Positions 21,401-28,911 are shown, numbered from the stretch's first letter. The stretch is 64,000 bases of DNA from Schlesneria paludicola DSM 18645 (GCF_000255655.1 NZ_JH636434.1:2194798-2258797), one strand, 5' to 3'. Program-made: numbers and translations. Notes: generated by a model from the letters alone, not told the origin.

Positions 21401-23218
21401 ACGGTCCATCGATTCGATCAGCAAGCAGGAATTCCCGCATCCGTGAACCTGGCCGATCTGACGACAGTTGTCAGCCGTGACGGCACCTACCGCGCGCAGG
21501 CGGTCTACACAATCAAAAATCGTACGCGTCAGTTCCTGGCAATTCGACTTCCCGAACAAACGGAACTTCTGTCCGTCTTCGTTGCCGAACAGGCCTCGCG
21601 CGCGGTGACCACACAACTGGCCTCGGCGAATGGAGCCACCGTCCAACTCATCGCCCTGCCCAAGACGAGTGCAGCCAGTCTGTCGTTTCCCGTCAAGCTG
21701 GTGTGGAGCGGTCGACTGAAGCGAGCGTTGCCGAAATCAAGTCGGCTCACTCGCGACGAACTCGACATCCCGGCTCCGCACGTAATCGGGCAGCAGGAAG
21801 ATGCCGAATTTGGAATTCCCGTCGCACGCACGCGTTGGACCGTCTACCTGCCCAGTGATCTGGAAGCTCAAGCATCCAGATCGATCAAAATGCACAACAT
21901 GAGTTTGAGTGATGACAACGATCGCTTGTACGGACAAGCCATCGTGCAGGAAACGAGCGAGCTGCTCGATTTCCTGGGGCGGTCACTGATCAGTCAACAA
22001 CAGCGTGCGTCGCGTGACAATCAGAAGCAAATCGATCTGGCAACAAGCAATTTGAAGCAGCTCGAGTATTCGCTGAATCAGTATCAGTATTCGTCGGATG
22101 AGGCTTTTCGAAAAGAGAAAGCCGAAATTATGAAACGAATGTCCGAGATTAGGCGTTTGGCCAGCGAGAACGAGCATCTCGAAGAATCTCGACGTCGCGG
22201 CACGCCAGAAACGGCGCAAGGAACGGTTCGTCTGCAGGGCCTGTCTGAAGGAGACCTGATCGCCAATGAACAACGGAACTCGCTGATCACTTCAAATGGC
22301 ATTGCCGTACAAGTTGAACCGTCGCAAACAGATTTCACCTTTCAGCGGAGCGATACGCTCACGTTGAGTGCGCGATCCACTAAGTCGGCGAAGGGACCGC
22401 TGACCCCTTCCACCCAGGAGTCCAAGAACGACAATCGCGCACGGCTTCGAAGTCTGAATGACTCAAACATCGATTCCTTGAATACAACTGTCACCAACAA
22501 TGGCTTGGTTCGACAGCAGTCACGTGGACTACAGCAACGATCGATTCAAATGAACAACCAGGATGAATCGCTAGCTCCATCGCAGAGTTTTGCGAACGGC
22601 ATCCGGAATGATATGGACAGGGACAAGACCAGCGTCAGAAAAGATCGAGCTGGCGCGACACCCAATTTCGATGGCGCTCGTCCTGCTCAGCAGTCCGTTC
22701 CGGTCGCTTCGGACGAGGAACGAATGGAGACCGATAACGTTTCGTCATTGTTTGGTATCGCTCTCGGCGGACGCGCCGCTGGCCAAGTGATGGCCCAGCA
22801 ACCGGCTGTGAATGATCCATTGGCGGGTGGCATGAATTCGGCATCAGAACATTCGGCACGCGGTCTGTCTCTGGGGATCGAATTGCCCCTGGCGGGACAG
22901 AAGGTCGTGTTTTCCAAAGTCGGCGGCGATCCTAAGTTGGCAATTCTAGTTCGTTCGCAAGCCGCACTTCGCTCGGGCATCGGTTTCCTGTGGTCGATCG
23001 TCTGGATTGCTGCGGGCATCCTGGTCCTGATGGCGCTACGGCAGCCAATGGCCAAAGTCGCGCTGGGAAGATTGGCTCCATTTCTCGCTTCGACCGTGGG
23101 GCTGATTGGTGTCTGTACGCTGCCAATGCCGCTGAATCTGGCATCCTTGGTGCTGCTGGTTGTGGGCATCGTGCAATTGTCGCGGCACAATCAATCGGTC
23201 GCCCCTGCCGCAAAGTGA
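15458..23218 (+). CDS. Giant exported multi-pass protein (2586 aa) with two tandem modules
   Basis: Start ATG at 15458 follows GAGG and opens a signal peptide ending near TEATAQ; an earlier in-frame codon at 15296 overlaps the upstream gene and lacks one. Layout: module 1 (IYVPIEDLEVVIERD, then a long beta-rich part), hydrophobic segments near 950-1000, a Pro/Ala/Lys-rich linker, three hydrophobic segments at about 1130-1210, then a second signal-like hydrophobic stretch (IILLGALVNVSFAEE). Module 2 starts near 1260 with VFLSHEQFRLLYRLA and is again beta-rich. A coiled coil lies at about 2180-2248, a Gln/Asn/Ser-rich stretch follows, and two C-terminal hydrophobic helices lie at 2503-2577. It looks like a fusion of two relatives of the 12048 gene product. 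No enzyme motif was seen; the role is unknown. Confidence 0.8.
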   Translation: MLRQLFRFDLIRFGLFLGLVSTLVVTEATAQSHDPVTEIMNARKIYVPIEDLEVVIERDKQGVILPRAQFDAMLAAAKENREKNPVPTGEAVLISNAEYAAKIAGDQLLLNVTAEWTQFDSGWHETRFPLQRLSLEQVQIDDVPAFAGRHPDGSISLFTNARGKHRLKLQLSTELNSQGSDQVAACSLIPSASAALTLTLPVGKRLFLGGLQLERPSPLDQVADYRVAVGGMSGLQLRITDRATENAADSLTFATTGYGLNVAPGEVTWHAVTTMQLFGKPVDRLTFVVPNQLEITEVESTGLEAWALADDPTAAGHTSISLTYGQAFEGARKVSLKGVMAVPAGSAWAVPPLNMSGATSQIGQITIRQSAGVRTQVTEAVGVRREAATAVTASEEVTQYSTWQPDFVLRLTTQPKQREVQSAVATVIDVNSTGLEIQSAVTLMTHFAPLFEVDIRLPFEWQVVSVQKGDQMLRWQLINLEEPGQTLLRILLDTPLATDSSGEFRLALRRDVEGWPVETQPVIVTLPDLFLPQSSLTEGAVVIRGDDDLELAAFDLQGMAPRPLKAAFERLRFETQDGHINGKLKITRKPSRIAVQTITVGRIDPQTTHAFLQAEIEVQGGGVRTLKVALPEATGTAIRFESPSVTIVEQKSAAPQNGERIWTLQFDQRLRGQSLLICDIEMPRTEGGDFRFPQWRFVEADRQNGYFAIEAGAEQRLTITANEASGTPLFEVDPLELPSTSYRAKERIVAVYRSVAPGATMTIGEQKLGKLPVPSAVCPLLEVATILGRTGELQQRATFHLNVTGVQGLHVLFPAGTTLWATLVDGLPVEVRRNGDVYLVPLVAITPPTMSSDHATVPSARERLVQFFYRSEVSAISSFGKIEQRPPTLTVESALRTALPVEILEQKWDVHHPPETQLVESHGPLEPHVPFESVSLLGTWIAGVHPPTILNVGGALLTVLITVGVVLLLRSGTRDHRPIIAAIAIGGVFAVIWLTAFTTSKRMLSHHSKSSTNHLGFTFGEADPMAKAMMPEAAPVPPDGKPVPPALEGAVAKNDKGPALPIGQPAPAIGGKPMPETRGTTDRRGLMSLAIDFAPPANTLRKTFGYVGADSPVDGIPLEVEYVDAQTGGMTRLFVIALCATAAWFLRKVNLLTQIRIATFGFVLPLSLVAFAPISWQLLLDGLFLGTFAAVLVWLLCYGVCCCTCTWAAASSNGVRKSAVAIILLGALVNVSFAEEKHAGSVADDPGETSSLTIPYQTDTEPLASQRVFLSHEQFRLLYRLANPDKPGLDSAPHAGGIVEAFYVARLHSNTQTPDSSLIEVKARYAVRSLASGQSIADLPIKGVAVREAKLDGRPAALIARERGFQVAIADPGVHVLDLTFDIPVRLSGAIGSFTLPLTPVTAGTLSFELPSKDLSVRVNGSSTVFRRVTQDATQLIELPIDKGGDLAISWQPEQSHDAAAAVIQVDSVQTIALTDAGCAVSQAMSYRIRQGGVADLSVNLPEPLRLQSVSGPDVGGWELIGEGATRKLRIIFRRQITDQTRVTIDAFFDAKVLEPATAIALPQMTPLEISNEIGQIAIFADDQFSLRADQIDSLSQIDSERFTTNLEIKRPKVAPRLAYRFSKRPYTLTLRATRQEPQAHVVALDAAFISAQKQQLTSRFHFELTGAPRSSISIALPTDFVLLDVQATKMRDWYIGAQEGESHLTVELTEPQLGNIDVDVNGFVPRDSALASIQFPFPLDVTRMESTSAVWLDEGLSGVIDSSEGWRSIDASQIDAGLRAVRSQQAAQFAFTSSQVTPAPVAMRLTPASPKFAADSLSMVTVTDLSVVYTLAMQWQIEAARTDTLTVTTSKWLAGKLDFQGEGIRETTFVDAGNDRTRWTIHLRAPINGKYFVTAIAAMSAPGTEVQAPAIAFEREQAAINPQRHYVLLINSSSSQLNTVDASSTRPAQPEDLPVVVERALIDQATELVQVQSKGAVPKWTVHRFDQQAGIPASVNLADLTTVVSRDGTYRAQAVYTIKNRTRQFLAIRLPEQTELLSVFVAEQASRAVTTQLASANGATVQLIALPKTSAASLSFPVKLVWSGRLKRALPKSSRLTRDELDIPAPHVIGQQEDAEFGIPVARTRWTVYLPSDLEAQASRSIKMHNMSLSDDNDRLYGQAIVQETSELLDFLGRSLISQQQRASRDNQKQIDLATSNLKQLEYSLNQYQYSSDEAFRKEKAEIMKRMSEIRRLASENEHLEESRRRGTPETAQGTVRLQGLSEGDLIANEQRNSLITSNGIAVQVEPSQTDFTFQRSDTLTLSARSTKSAKGPLTPSTQESKNDNRARLRSLNDSNIDSLNTTVTNNGLVRQQSRGLQQRSIQMNNQDESLAPSQSFANGIRNDMDRDKTSVRKDRAGATPNFDGARPAQQSVPVASDEERMETDNVSSLFGIALGGRAAGQVMAQQPAVNDPLAGGMNSASEHSARGLSLGIELPLAGQKVVFSKVGGDPKLAILVRSQAALRSGIGFLWSIVWIAAGILVLMALRQPMAKVALGRLAPFLASTVGLIGVCTLPMPLNLASLVLLVVGIVQLSRHNQSVAPAAK

Positions 23219-23273
23219 CTCGCGATGTCGACCGGTCCCGATGACGTTGGCAGATCAAGACGCCGGTTCGCAA

Positions 23274-23312
23274 TAAAAAAGAGGAATGAGTTCGTGACTC
23301 ATTCCTCTGTAA
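23274..23312 (-). terminator. Intrinsic terminator of the Gly-rich TPR gene
   Basis: A perfect 12-bp stem (AGAGGAATGAGT / ACTCATTCCTCT, loop TCGTG) at 23280-23308. On the minus strand it is followed by TTTTTTATT, the layout of a rho-independent terminator for the minus-strand gene ending at 23346. On the plus strand no T-run follows, but the hairpin could still affect the 15458 transcript. Confidence 0.85.
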
Positions 23313-23345
23313 AGCACGCCAGGATCAACATCCTGTGTTCTGGAT

Positions 23346-25193
23346 CTATTTGCTGAAGTTCAATCCAGGATCTTCAGGTGGAGCACCAACCGGCTTGAAG
23401 GTGAAGTGCTGCGCATCGTTCGAGACGATCTCAGCCAGCATCGATCCGCCTCCTTTTCTTTCCAGCGACAAGACGTTTCCGTCGATCGTGTATGTTCCAT
23501 CAAACGACTGCCCGGCCTGTTGCTTGCCCGAAAACTTCCAGGTGAACATTTTATCGCTACCCAGTTTCAATTCGAAACTCGACCCATCGTCTCGCGTCGC
23601 CTTCCACACTCCCACCACTGCCGACGGATCGATGGGCTTTGCGGAAGGATTCGCCGGTGAAGGAAGTCCACCTGCAGGAATCGCCGTCGGAGCCGCTGGC
23701 GGTTCGGGTGTTGGCTGCCCTGCGGCTTGCCCGGTTTGGTCAGTGCTTGTTGCTTGCGGCGCTGACACCATTTTCAACATATCACTCGCAACCCGATCGT
23801 TAGGAACCAGTCGCACGACTTCCTGCAGTTGCTTCGCAGCACTATCAGGATAGCCATCCGACAAGTAATGATACGCCAGCACAAACCGTTGCGCCGCATC
23901 ATCGGGCCGATTCTTCACGGCCGCTTCGAGCGCTCGCAACTGAGTCGTATAGACGGCGACATCAGAATACAGGCTGCTCAGCGTTGTCCAGTTCCAGCCA
24001 GGACCGACGGCAAGCACCGAGTGCAATGTGGCCGCCGCTTGGGGGAAGTCTCCTTTCGCAAACAGCACCAGCCCACGGAACTCGTGCATGACCGAATCGC
24101 TGGGATATTTGCTGACGCCACTATTAATCGTTGCCAACGCGGTGTCGTAGTCGTTCTGCTTAAACGAGGAGATCGCCGCATTCAAAATGTCATCCGCAGA
24201 CTGCCCATCCCCAGCGACGGTGGTTTGCGTGTCGTCCACGTTGTAAGCAACGGGAATCGGCTGAGCATACGAATAGCTCGATCCAGATCCATAATTGCCA
24301 TAGCCGCTGGCGTAGTACGGATTGTAGTACCCCAGATACCCGCTGTTATAGAGAAGCGAGCCCAGGCCCCAACCCGCCAGACCCCATCCTAATGGCCGGT
24401 AACCATAGCCGTAGCCACCATATCCGAGCCCCCAACCACCCCCATAGCCGCCATAGCCAAGACCACGATAGCCGGCGCCGTAGCCGCCATAACCTCCATA
24501 GCCACCGAACCGGTTCCCATTCCAGTATCCTTGGTAGTGACCAGGATGGTTGTAGAACGAAGGACGATAGCCATTGTTTGCGAAGTTGTACGAACGATTT
24601 CCAAAGTTCACATTGTTGCCGGCATAGTTATTCCTGCTCGAGAAGTTGTTCCGATTCGAAATGTTCTGGTTGATGTTGGACTGATTCAGCCCCGGATGCT
24701 GGCCGACACCAAGATTGGATCGATTCAATCCCGTCTGTCCTGCCTGATTAAATCCAGGGTGAGCCCCCACACCATTCACCGGATTGTTCGATCGAAAGGT
24801 ATTGGTGACGCCTGGCTGGAAGTTATTTCTCACTCCCCCCAGATTGTTTCCATGCGACATTCCAGGATGTCCACCCACACCGGGCTGGGTGATCGCTGGT
24901 CGCCCCCCGCCGCCGAAATTGCCGCCAGGTTGACCGCCGCCGCCACGCACAACTCCACCGCCGCCACCGCCAAAGTTTCCACCTGGTTGACCGCCACCGC
25001 CGCCACCAATGTGGCCCCCCCCTCCGCCACCGCCAACATGTCCGCCACCTCCGCCCGCGTGACCGCCGCCACCACCACCTCCGCCGCCATGTCCCCCACC
25101 CCCTCCGCCACCACCACCGCGAGCGAAGGCAAAGAGTGGTGTCGATATTGCCAGACCAAGTATGGCCACAGTTTTCCAAAGTTTACGATTCAT
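23346..25193 (-). CDS. Secreted Gly-rich protein with TPR repeats and C-terminal lipocalin-like domain
   Basis: About 615 residues from the ATG at 25193, which has a GAGGGGG ribosome binding site; an upstream in-frame start lacks one. After a signal peptide ending FAFARG come about 100 residues of Gly/His runs, then an Asn/Gly/Phe-rich part (NNFSSRNNYAGNNVNFGN), then GYGGYGG repeats with a hydrophobic stretch. TPR-like repeats follow, recognisable by ALATINSGVSKYPSDSV, GDFPQAAATLHSVL and YPDSAAKQLQEVVRL. After a Pro-rich linker the last 90 residues (VVGVWKATRDDGSSFELKL onward) look like a small beta-barrel domain that measures a TYTIDGNVLSLE strand. Related proteins occur in planctomycetes; the task is unknown. 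It ends at the terminator at 23274. Confidence 0.8.
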   Translation of the reverse strand: MNRKLWKTVAILGLAISTPLFAFARGGGGGGGGGHGGGGGGGGGHAGGGGGHVGGGGGGGHIGGGGGGQPGGNFGGGGGGVVRGGGGQPGGNFGGGGRPAITQPGVGGHPGMSHGNNLGGVRNNFQPGVTNTFRSNNPVNGVGAHPGFNQAGQTGLNRSNLGVGQHPGLNQSNINQNISNRNNFSSRNNYAGNNVNFGNRSYNFANNGYRPSFYNHPGHYQGYWNGNRFGGYGGYGGYGAGYRGLGYGGYGGGWGLGYGGYGYGYRPLGWGLAGWGLGSLLYNSGYLGYYNPYYASGYGNYGSGSSYSYAQPIPVAYNVDDTQTTVAGDGQSADDILNAAISSFKQNDYDTALATINSGVSKYPSDSVMHEFRGLVLFAKGDFPQAAATLHSVLAVGPGWNWTTLSSLYSDVAVYTTQLRALEAAVKNRPDDAAQRFVLAYHYLSDGYPDSAAKQLQEVVRLVPNDRVASDMLKMVSAPQATSTDQTGQAAGQPTPEPPAAPTAIPAGGLPSPANPSAKPIDPSAVVGVWKATRDDGSSFELKLGSDKMFTWKFSGKQQAGQSFDGTYTIDGNVLSLERKGGGSMLAEIVSNDAQHFTFKPVGAPPEDPGLNFSK

Positions 25194-25283
25194 GATTGTG
25201 TTCCCCCTCTTGAAGGACATTGCGTCCTGAAGTGTTGTCCGAAAGTGATCGATGCGAGTCCTGCCCTGGCACCTTCGTCGCAC

Positions 25284-26327
25284 TCAATTCGTCCCTGCCG
25301 CCTCGGGCAGGGGCGACTCTCGCACGATCGTCACAGCGTCAATGTCTGGAAGTTTGGTGCCGTTCACTTCGCGATCAACGGAACGAAACGTCATTGCATG
25401 ATCATTCAGAATCGAATAGTGGCTGGTCGACGAGGCCACATCACCGTCGGCGGTGACTCCGTGTAGCTTCAACGTCCATGTCTGATCGTCACAATGCCAA
25501 AAGCCTTCACTAAATCCGCCATTCGAGTCGAAAACCCAAGTGCGGAATTTTTTCGCATGCGCGTCCCAGGCAACCCGTTGAGTCCCACTCATTGTCTGCT
25601 GACCTTCAATATGCACGGTGAAATTTCGGATCAAGAAATTGCCATTGTCCGTCGGCTGGCATGAGAATCGGACCATCGCATCGTCGCCCTCATAAACCCA
25701 ATCGCCAACCATCCAATCCAATTGGGACAGCTGCGTTCGCTGCTGCTGAGGCTTCTCGACGGCGCGGTCGCGGACGCTGGCGGTGAACCATTTGTCCCCT
25801 TGCTTGATATGAACGGCCGTGTAAGAGCAGATCTCTGGTTCGGCTTTGTCGGCCCCGACACTGATCATGCCATCTTCAATCGCCACGCCCGGGCTCACCA
25901 GCCGAACGGATTCGATCTCGAGTTGAAGTTTGCAACCTGATTTCGAGCTAAACAGCGACTTCAGCAGTTCTTCAATTTCTTTGCGTCCCCGATAGACGGT
26001 CCCACTGGGATCGACGTATTCGGCGTCGGCGGTAAAGTGGGATGCCGCGGCGCTGGCATCGCCTGCACAGAACGCGGCGACGTAGGTTTCACCTGTGGCT
26101 CGGATCGCTCGCTCCTCGGCGCTCATGACGTCGTTTGAGGCATCCTTGTTCCGATCTTGCGCTGTTGTCACTATCGGATCGACTTCGACAGCACCGTCCG
26201 TCAGCTTTTCAGCGGGTGCTTTCTTAACATTGAGTTCGCCCTTTCGAGGAACGTCATCTGCTGAATAACTGGTTGCCGCGATTGCCGAGACGGACATGGC
26301 CGCTGCAATTAACACGAATCGTTTCAT
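25284..26327 (-). CDS. Secreted SnoaL-like (SgcJ/EcaC-type) protein with second beta domain
   Basis: 347 residues from the ATG at 26327, preceded by GAGGG; a signal peptide (FVLIAAAMSVSAIAATSYS) follows. Residues about 75-200 form a SnoaL-like/DUF4440 cone-fold domain (VAAFCAGDASAAASHFTAD, YRGRKEIEELLKSLF, SYTAVHIKQGDKWF). The C-terminal 140 residues (LDWMVGDWVYEGDD onward, WVFDSNGGFSEGFWHCDD) form a DUF1579-like beta-barrel. SnoaL-like domains bind small molecules or act as isomerases; the SgcJ/EcaC label reflects annotation practice, not proven chemistry. It is close upstream of the Gly-rich TPR gene (90 bp), on the same strand, so may be cotranscribed. Confidence 0.83.
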   Translation of the reverse strand: MKRFVLIAAAMSVSAIAATSYSADDVPRKGELNVKKAPAEKLTDGAVEVDPIVTTAQDRNKDASNDVMSAEERAIRATGETYVAAFCAGDASAAASHFTADAEYVDPSGTVYRGRKEIEELLKSLFSSKSGCKLQLEIESVRLVSPGVAIEDGMISVGADKAEPEICSYTAVHIKQGDKWFTASVRDRAVEKPQQQRTQLSQLDWMVGDWVYEGDDAMVRFSCQPTDNGNFLIRNFTVHIEGQQTMSGTQRVAWDAHAKKFRTWVFDSNGGFSEGFWHCDDQTWTLKLHGVTADGDVASSTSHYSILNDHAMTFRSVDREVNGTKLPDIDAVTIVRESPLPEAAGTN

Positions 26328-26488
26328 TGTGCCCTCATCAATTCCGACCGACGCTCGGTCGACCAAACTCCGGAGACGAAAGTTAGAACACTTGGAACTG
26401 ACCTGCGATTCCACCACACGAGCCAACCGTTCCGCCCACGCACGGCCCGTCTTGCTTGTGTTGCCCGCAGCATGCATCAATGGATCTT

Positions 26489-26508
26489 GACCATCGGTAC
26501 CGATGGTC
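26489..26508. promoter_or_regulatory. Perfect 20-bp palindrome between ferritin-like and SnoaL-like genes
   Basis: GACCATCGGTACCGATGGTC reads identically on both strands with no spacer. It lies 67 bp after the ferritin-like gene stop and about 160 bp before the SnoaL-like gene start, both on the minus strand. A dimeric regulator site is plausible; a hairpin is less likely because there is no loop. No matching copy was noticed elsewhere in the window. Confidence 0.5.
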
Positions 26509-26574
26509 GATGCAACCCAATTCCCGGGTACGCGGACAGTCTGCGTGGAGACGTGACGCCCTACCCTTCATGAC

Positions 26575-27072
26575 TTACGACAAACGCACTCTTGATGAGT
26601 CCGAGACGTTAGGCACTTCAATTCCGAGCGCCGTTGCCAATGAAATCTGGTGATCTTGTTCTTGGATGAGGATATTCCGAATCTGCTCGGCCATCGCGTA
26701 CTCGCCCAATGCTTCACACTGTCGAACTCGGGCCCGGTACCGCTGAATCGTGTCGTTCTCATTTTCCAGATCGAAACGCAACATGGCGGTGGCATCAGTC
26801 GACGTTTTTACCGGTTTTGGTGTTGCTGTCGGCATACCACCCAAATAGTCGATTTGATTGGCGATGATCAGGGCGTGCGACAGTTCTTCGGCGGCGTGAA
26901 CTTCCAGCTCTTTGGCGATCGCCATGTATTGAGCGCCTTTCAGCACCTGCGAATAGATGACGTATGACACGATCGCCTGATACTCGCCCGCGAGATCTTC
27001 ATTCAAGAGATCGATCAATTCTGCACGCGACACGCCGACGGCACCATCAGTCACAGATTGCTTATTTGACAT
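26575..27072 (-). CDS. Ferritin-like diiron protein (bacterioferritin-type)
   Basis: 165 residues, a four-helix bundle with the ferritin/bacterioferritin diiron ligand pattern: Glu30 in LAGEYQA, the EELSH pair (Glu63, His66), a Glu in LENENDTI and the EQDH pair (Glu138, His141). Two ExxH pairs are the mark of the family. It would bind and oxidise iron or act as a peroxide-detoxifying protein; the length is close to that of bacterioferritins. The Met that binds haem in true bacterioferritin is not assigned with confidence. Start ATG is preceded by GGAAG. It lies in a minus-strand run with small stress-type proteins. Confidence 0.88.
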   Translation of the reverse strand: MSNKQSVTDGAVGVSRAELIDLLNEDLAGEYQAIVSYVIYSQVLKGAQYMAIAKELEVHAAEELSHALIIANQIDYLGGMPTATPKPVKTSTDATAMLRFDLENENDTIQRYRARVRQCEALGEYAMAEQIRNILIQEQDHQISLATALGIEVPNVSDSSRVRLS

Positions 27073-27223
27073 GATTCCGCTTCCAAACAGATGACGGGAC
27101 TCGAAGACAATGAAAAGACCTCGTCAAACTTGGCACCACGAATCAGCCATCAAGCTCATTTCGCAATCCAACTCTGACAAGGCGAACGACAATCAATTGA
27201 TGCGATCCAGCCATACATCGCGC

Positions 27224-27607
27224 CTACCGCGTAATCTGTTCATCAACGAGCACCCCGAAATAGTTGAACGCGCGCCCGCCATGGAGATTCGCAATCCGGG
27301 CGATGACCATGGCTTCATCGTGATCCTCGCAATCGATGATGACGACATAATGGCCATTTCCCAACTCGACCAATCCCTGTTTCAATACTAATTCGGCAGT
27401 CTCTCCCCAGAGCGAGCCGGTCATCATTCGCCTGAGCAGGTTCGCACCATCGTCTCCCTGCAACACTTTGATCGTTCTGGCCGAGAACCCCGCCATGTTG
27501 AGCGATTGCGTAAACTTGTCACATTGGGCGGCCGTGTCGACGAATCCAATTGCATGCCCCTGAGGGGATGCAATTTCTTGTTCATGATCACGAAGTGGTT
27601 GCGACAT
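27224..27607 (-). CDS. Small hypothetical protein, weak likeness to general stress protein 17M domain
   Basis: 127 residues from the ATG at 27607, preceded by AGAGGAG; a longer reading with an upstream start has no ribosome binding site. The N-terminal AIGFVDTAAQCDKFTQSLN, GFSARTIKVLQG and C-terminal GHYVVIIDCEDHDEA, NLHGGRAFNYFGVL resemble the beta-alpha-beta of GSP17M/YflT-type stress proteins, without a firm match. No membrane segment or signal peptide is present. Its neighbours are a ferritin-like gene and small secreted proteins, which fits a stress role. Confidence 0.75.
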   Translation of the reverse strand: MSQPLRDHEQEIASPQGHAIGFVDTAAQCDKFTQSLNMAGFSARTIKVLQGDDGANLLRRMMTGSLWGETAELVLKQGLVELGNGHYVVIIDCEDHDEAMVIARIANLHGGRAFNYFGVLVDEQITR

Positions 27608-27734
27608 GGACTGTCTCCTCTGCTCGGTGCCATGAGGCCGGCGAATCAGACATTCTGGAGGCGCGGCGAATGACCAGATCATTGATGCGGACGGAAGAAC
27701 AACCGCCGTCCGCGTCTGCTCGGTCGAAGGCAAA

Positions 27735-28010
27735 TTACCACCCATAGGTGGGGTAGTAGGTATTGGGTTGATAGTAGCCCGTCCCGTAGTAGCCGCCGGG
27801 AGCAACGTAAACCGGGGCTCGATTGTACGTCGGACGTACGATCACACGCGGCGCGACGTAGGCACGCGGGCCATAGTAGTACGGCCTGTAGTACGGTCGC
27901 ACGTAGGGCCTTGGTCCACGGTACCCGTAACCGCGATAAGCTGCAGCGGGTTTCGTCGGAACCAGCAGCGCACCGGCAACGATGAGCGGCAGTAGCAGGT
28001 ATTTCAACAT
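27735..28010 (-). CDS. Small secreted Tyr/Pro/Gly/Arg-rich protein
   Basis: 91 residues. ATG at 28010 follows AAAGGAG; an adjacent ATG at 28013 is too close to it. The signal peptide is LLLPLIVAGALLVPTKPAAA. The mature part is made of GYGYRGPRPYVRPYYRPYYY and similar Tyr-rich repeats with YNRAPVYVAPGGYYG, ending in YPTYGW. Such composition suggests an extracellular or cell-wall structural protein. No known domain. Confidence 0.78.
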   Translation of the reverse strand: MLKYLLLPLIVAGALLVPTKPAAAYRGYGYRGPRPYVRPYYRPYYYGPRAYVAPRVIVRPTYNRAPVYVAPGGYYGTGYYQPNTYYPTYGW

Positions 28011-28106
28011 CATTTCTCCTTTGCAAAGTGGTTCGTCTTTGGGTGCGAATGGCAAGTTATGTCAGTGGTTCCCGCACGAGCCAGGCTCGACTCAAAAGGG
28101 GGGGAC

Positions 28107-28403
28107 TCAGTTCGCGGCCTTCGCCGACCGGCCAAGCTGTCCGACTCTTGAACGTCGCTGACGGCGTGTGCTGGAATTTCGACTGTGAGGGGCACGTGCG
28201 ATCGAGGCCTTCCAGTTTGAAGGGGACTGATCGTGTTCAAGGATTTCGCTTTGGATGCGGTCCCAATCTCGAATGATCGCATCCAGATCGTCGTCTTGAA
28301 CTGCCGAGGAATCGTCAACGAAACTGAATCCACGTCCTCGAATGAACGAGAAGTCATCTCCAGTTGCACGTGCCACCGCCCGCTCCAGTGTGTCTTGACG
28401 CAT
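28107..28403 (-). CDS. Small hypothetical protein with VARATGDD motif
   Basis: 98 residues, ATG at 28403 preceded by AAGGA. The opening TLERAVARATGDDFSFI and RGRGFSFVDD resemble small proteins seen in planctomycetes that share a VARATGE..xxIRxxGF core; this likeness is recalled, not searched. The C-terminal third is basic and low-complexity. Function unknown. Confidence 0.6.
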   Translation of the reverse strand: MRQDTLERAVARATGDDFSFIRGRGFSFVDDSSAVQDDDLDAIIRDWDRIQSEILEHDQSPSNWKASIARAPHSRNSSTRRQRRSRVGQLGRSAKAAN

Positions 28404-28911
28404 CTGACTATCCTTAATGAATTGAAAGCTGCTGTTGTGATTGAGTTCGCTGGTCCGCTGCAGACAGCAGCGTCGCGAGTTGACAGATGTCGCGATTCGC
28501 TGAGTGATTCTGTCAGCGTCGATTTTGTACTGAATGAGATAAGCAATGGGCGTACCGAAGTCTGATGCGGTGCGACGATCAGGTCATAACTACAATCACG
28601 ACAATCGATTTGATCTGATCGCGTCCTTATGAAACGCGTGGATTGCAATGGCGACACTCATTGCGTGTCGCGCACCGAGTGTCCGATTGGTGACGGATGG
28701 CGAATCAAGATGCGCGGCGACGTGTCACACAATCATGGGTCATGTACGTCCAATACGCATCGGTCCGATCATTGCCCAACGGACTCGTGTCGCCGGAAGA
28801 GAAGCGGCCTCAATGGCAAATTTGCCGCGCAGACCGGAAGTCGCGACGGCGAAGCGTGTCGTTTTCGAGCCCCGAATCTGGCACGCACGCGAGGTTCAAC
28901 CGCATGCCCCA
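28404..28911. other. Gene-less stretch between small gene and kinase gene
   Basis: About 500 bp without a convincing gene. Plus-strand frames here have no domain likeness and run into the antisense of the kinase gene. Confidence 0.4.

Noticed and set aside
20840-21646. Minus-strand reading frame of 268 codons inside the giant gene
   Set aside because: Antisense shadow with Cys/Arg/His-rich, non-protein-like composition; no homology recognised.
24531-25466. Plus-strand reading frame of 311 codons rich in Thr/Ala
   Set aside because: It is the complement of the Gly-rich repeat of the minus-strand gene at 23346 and its neighbour; low-complexity composition follows from that.
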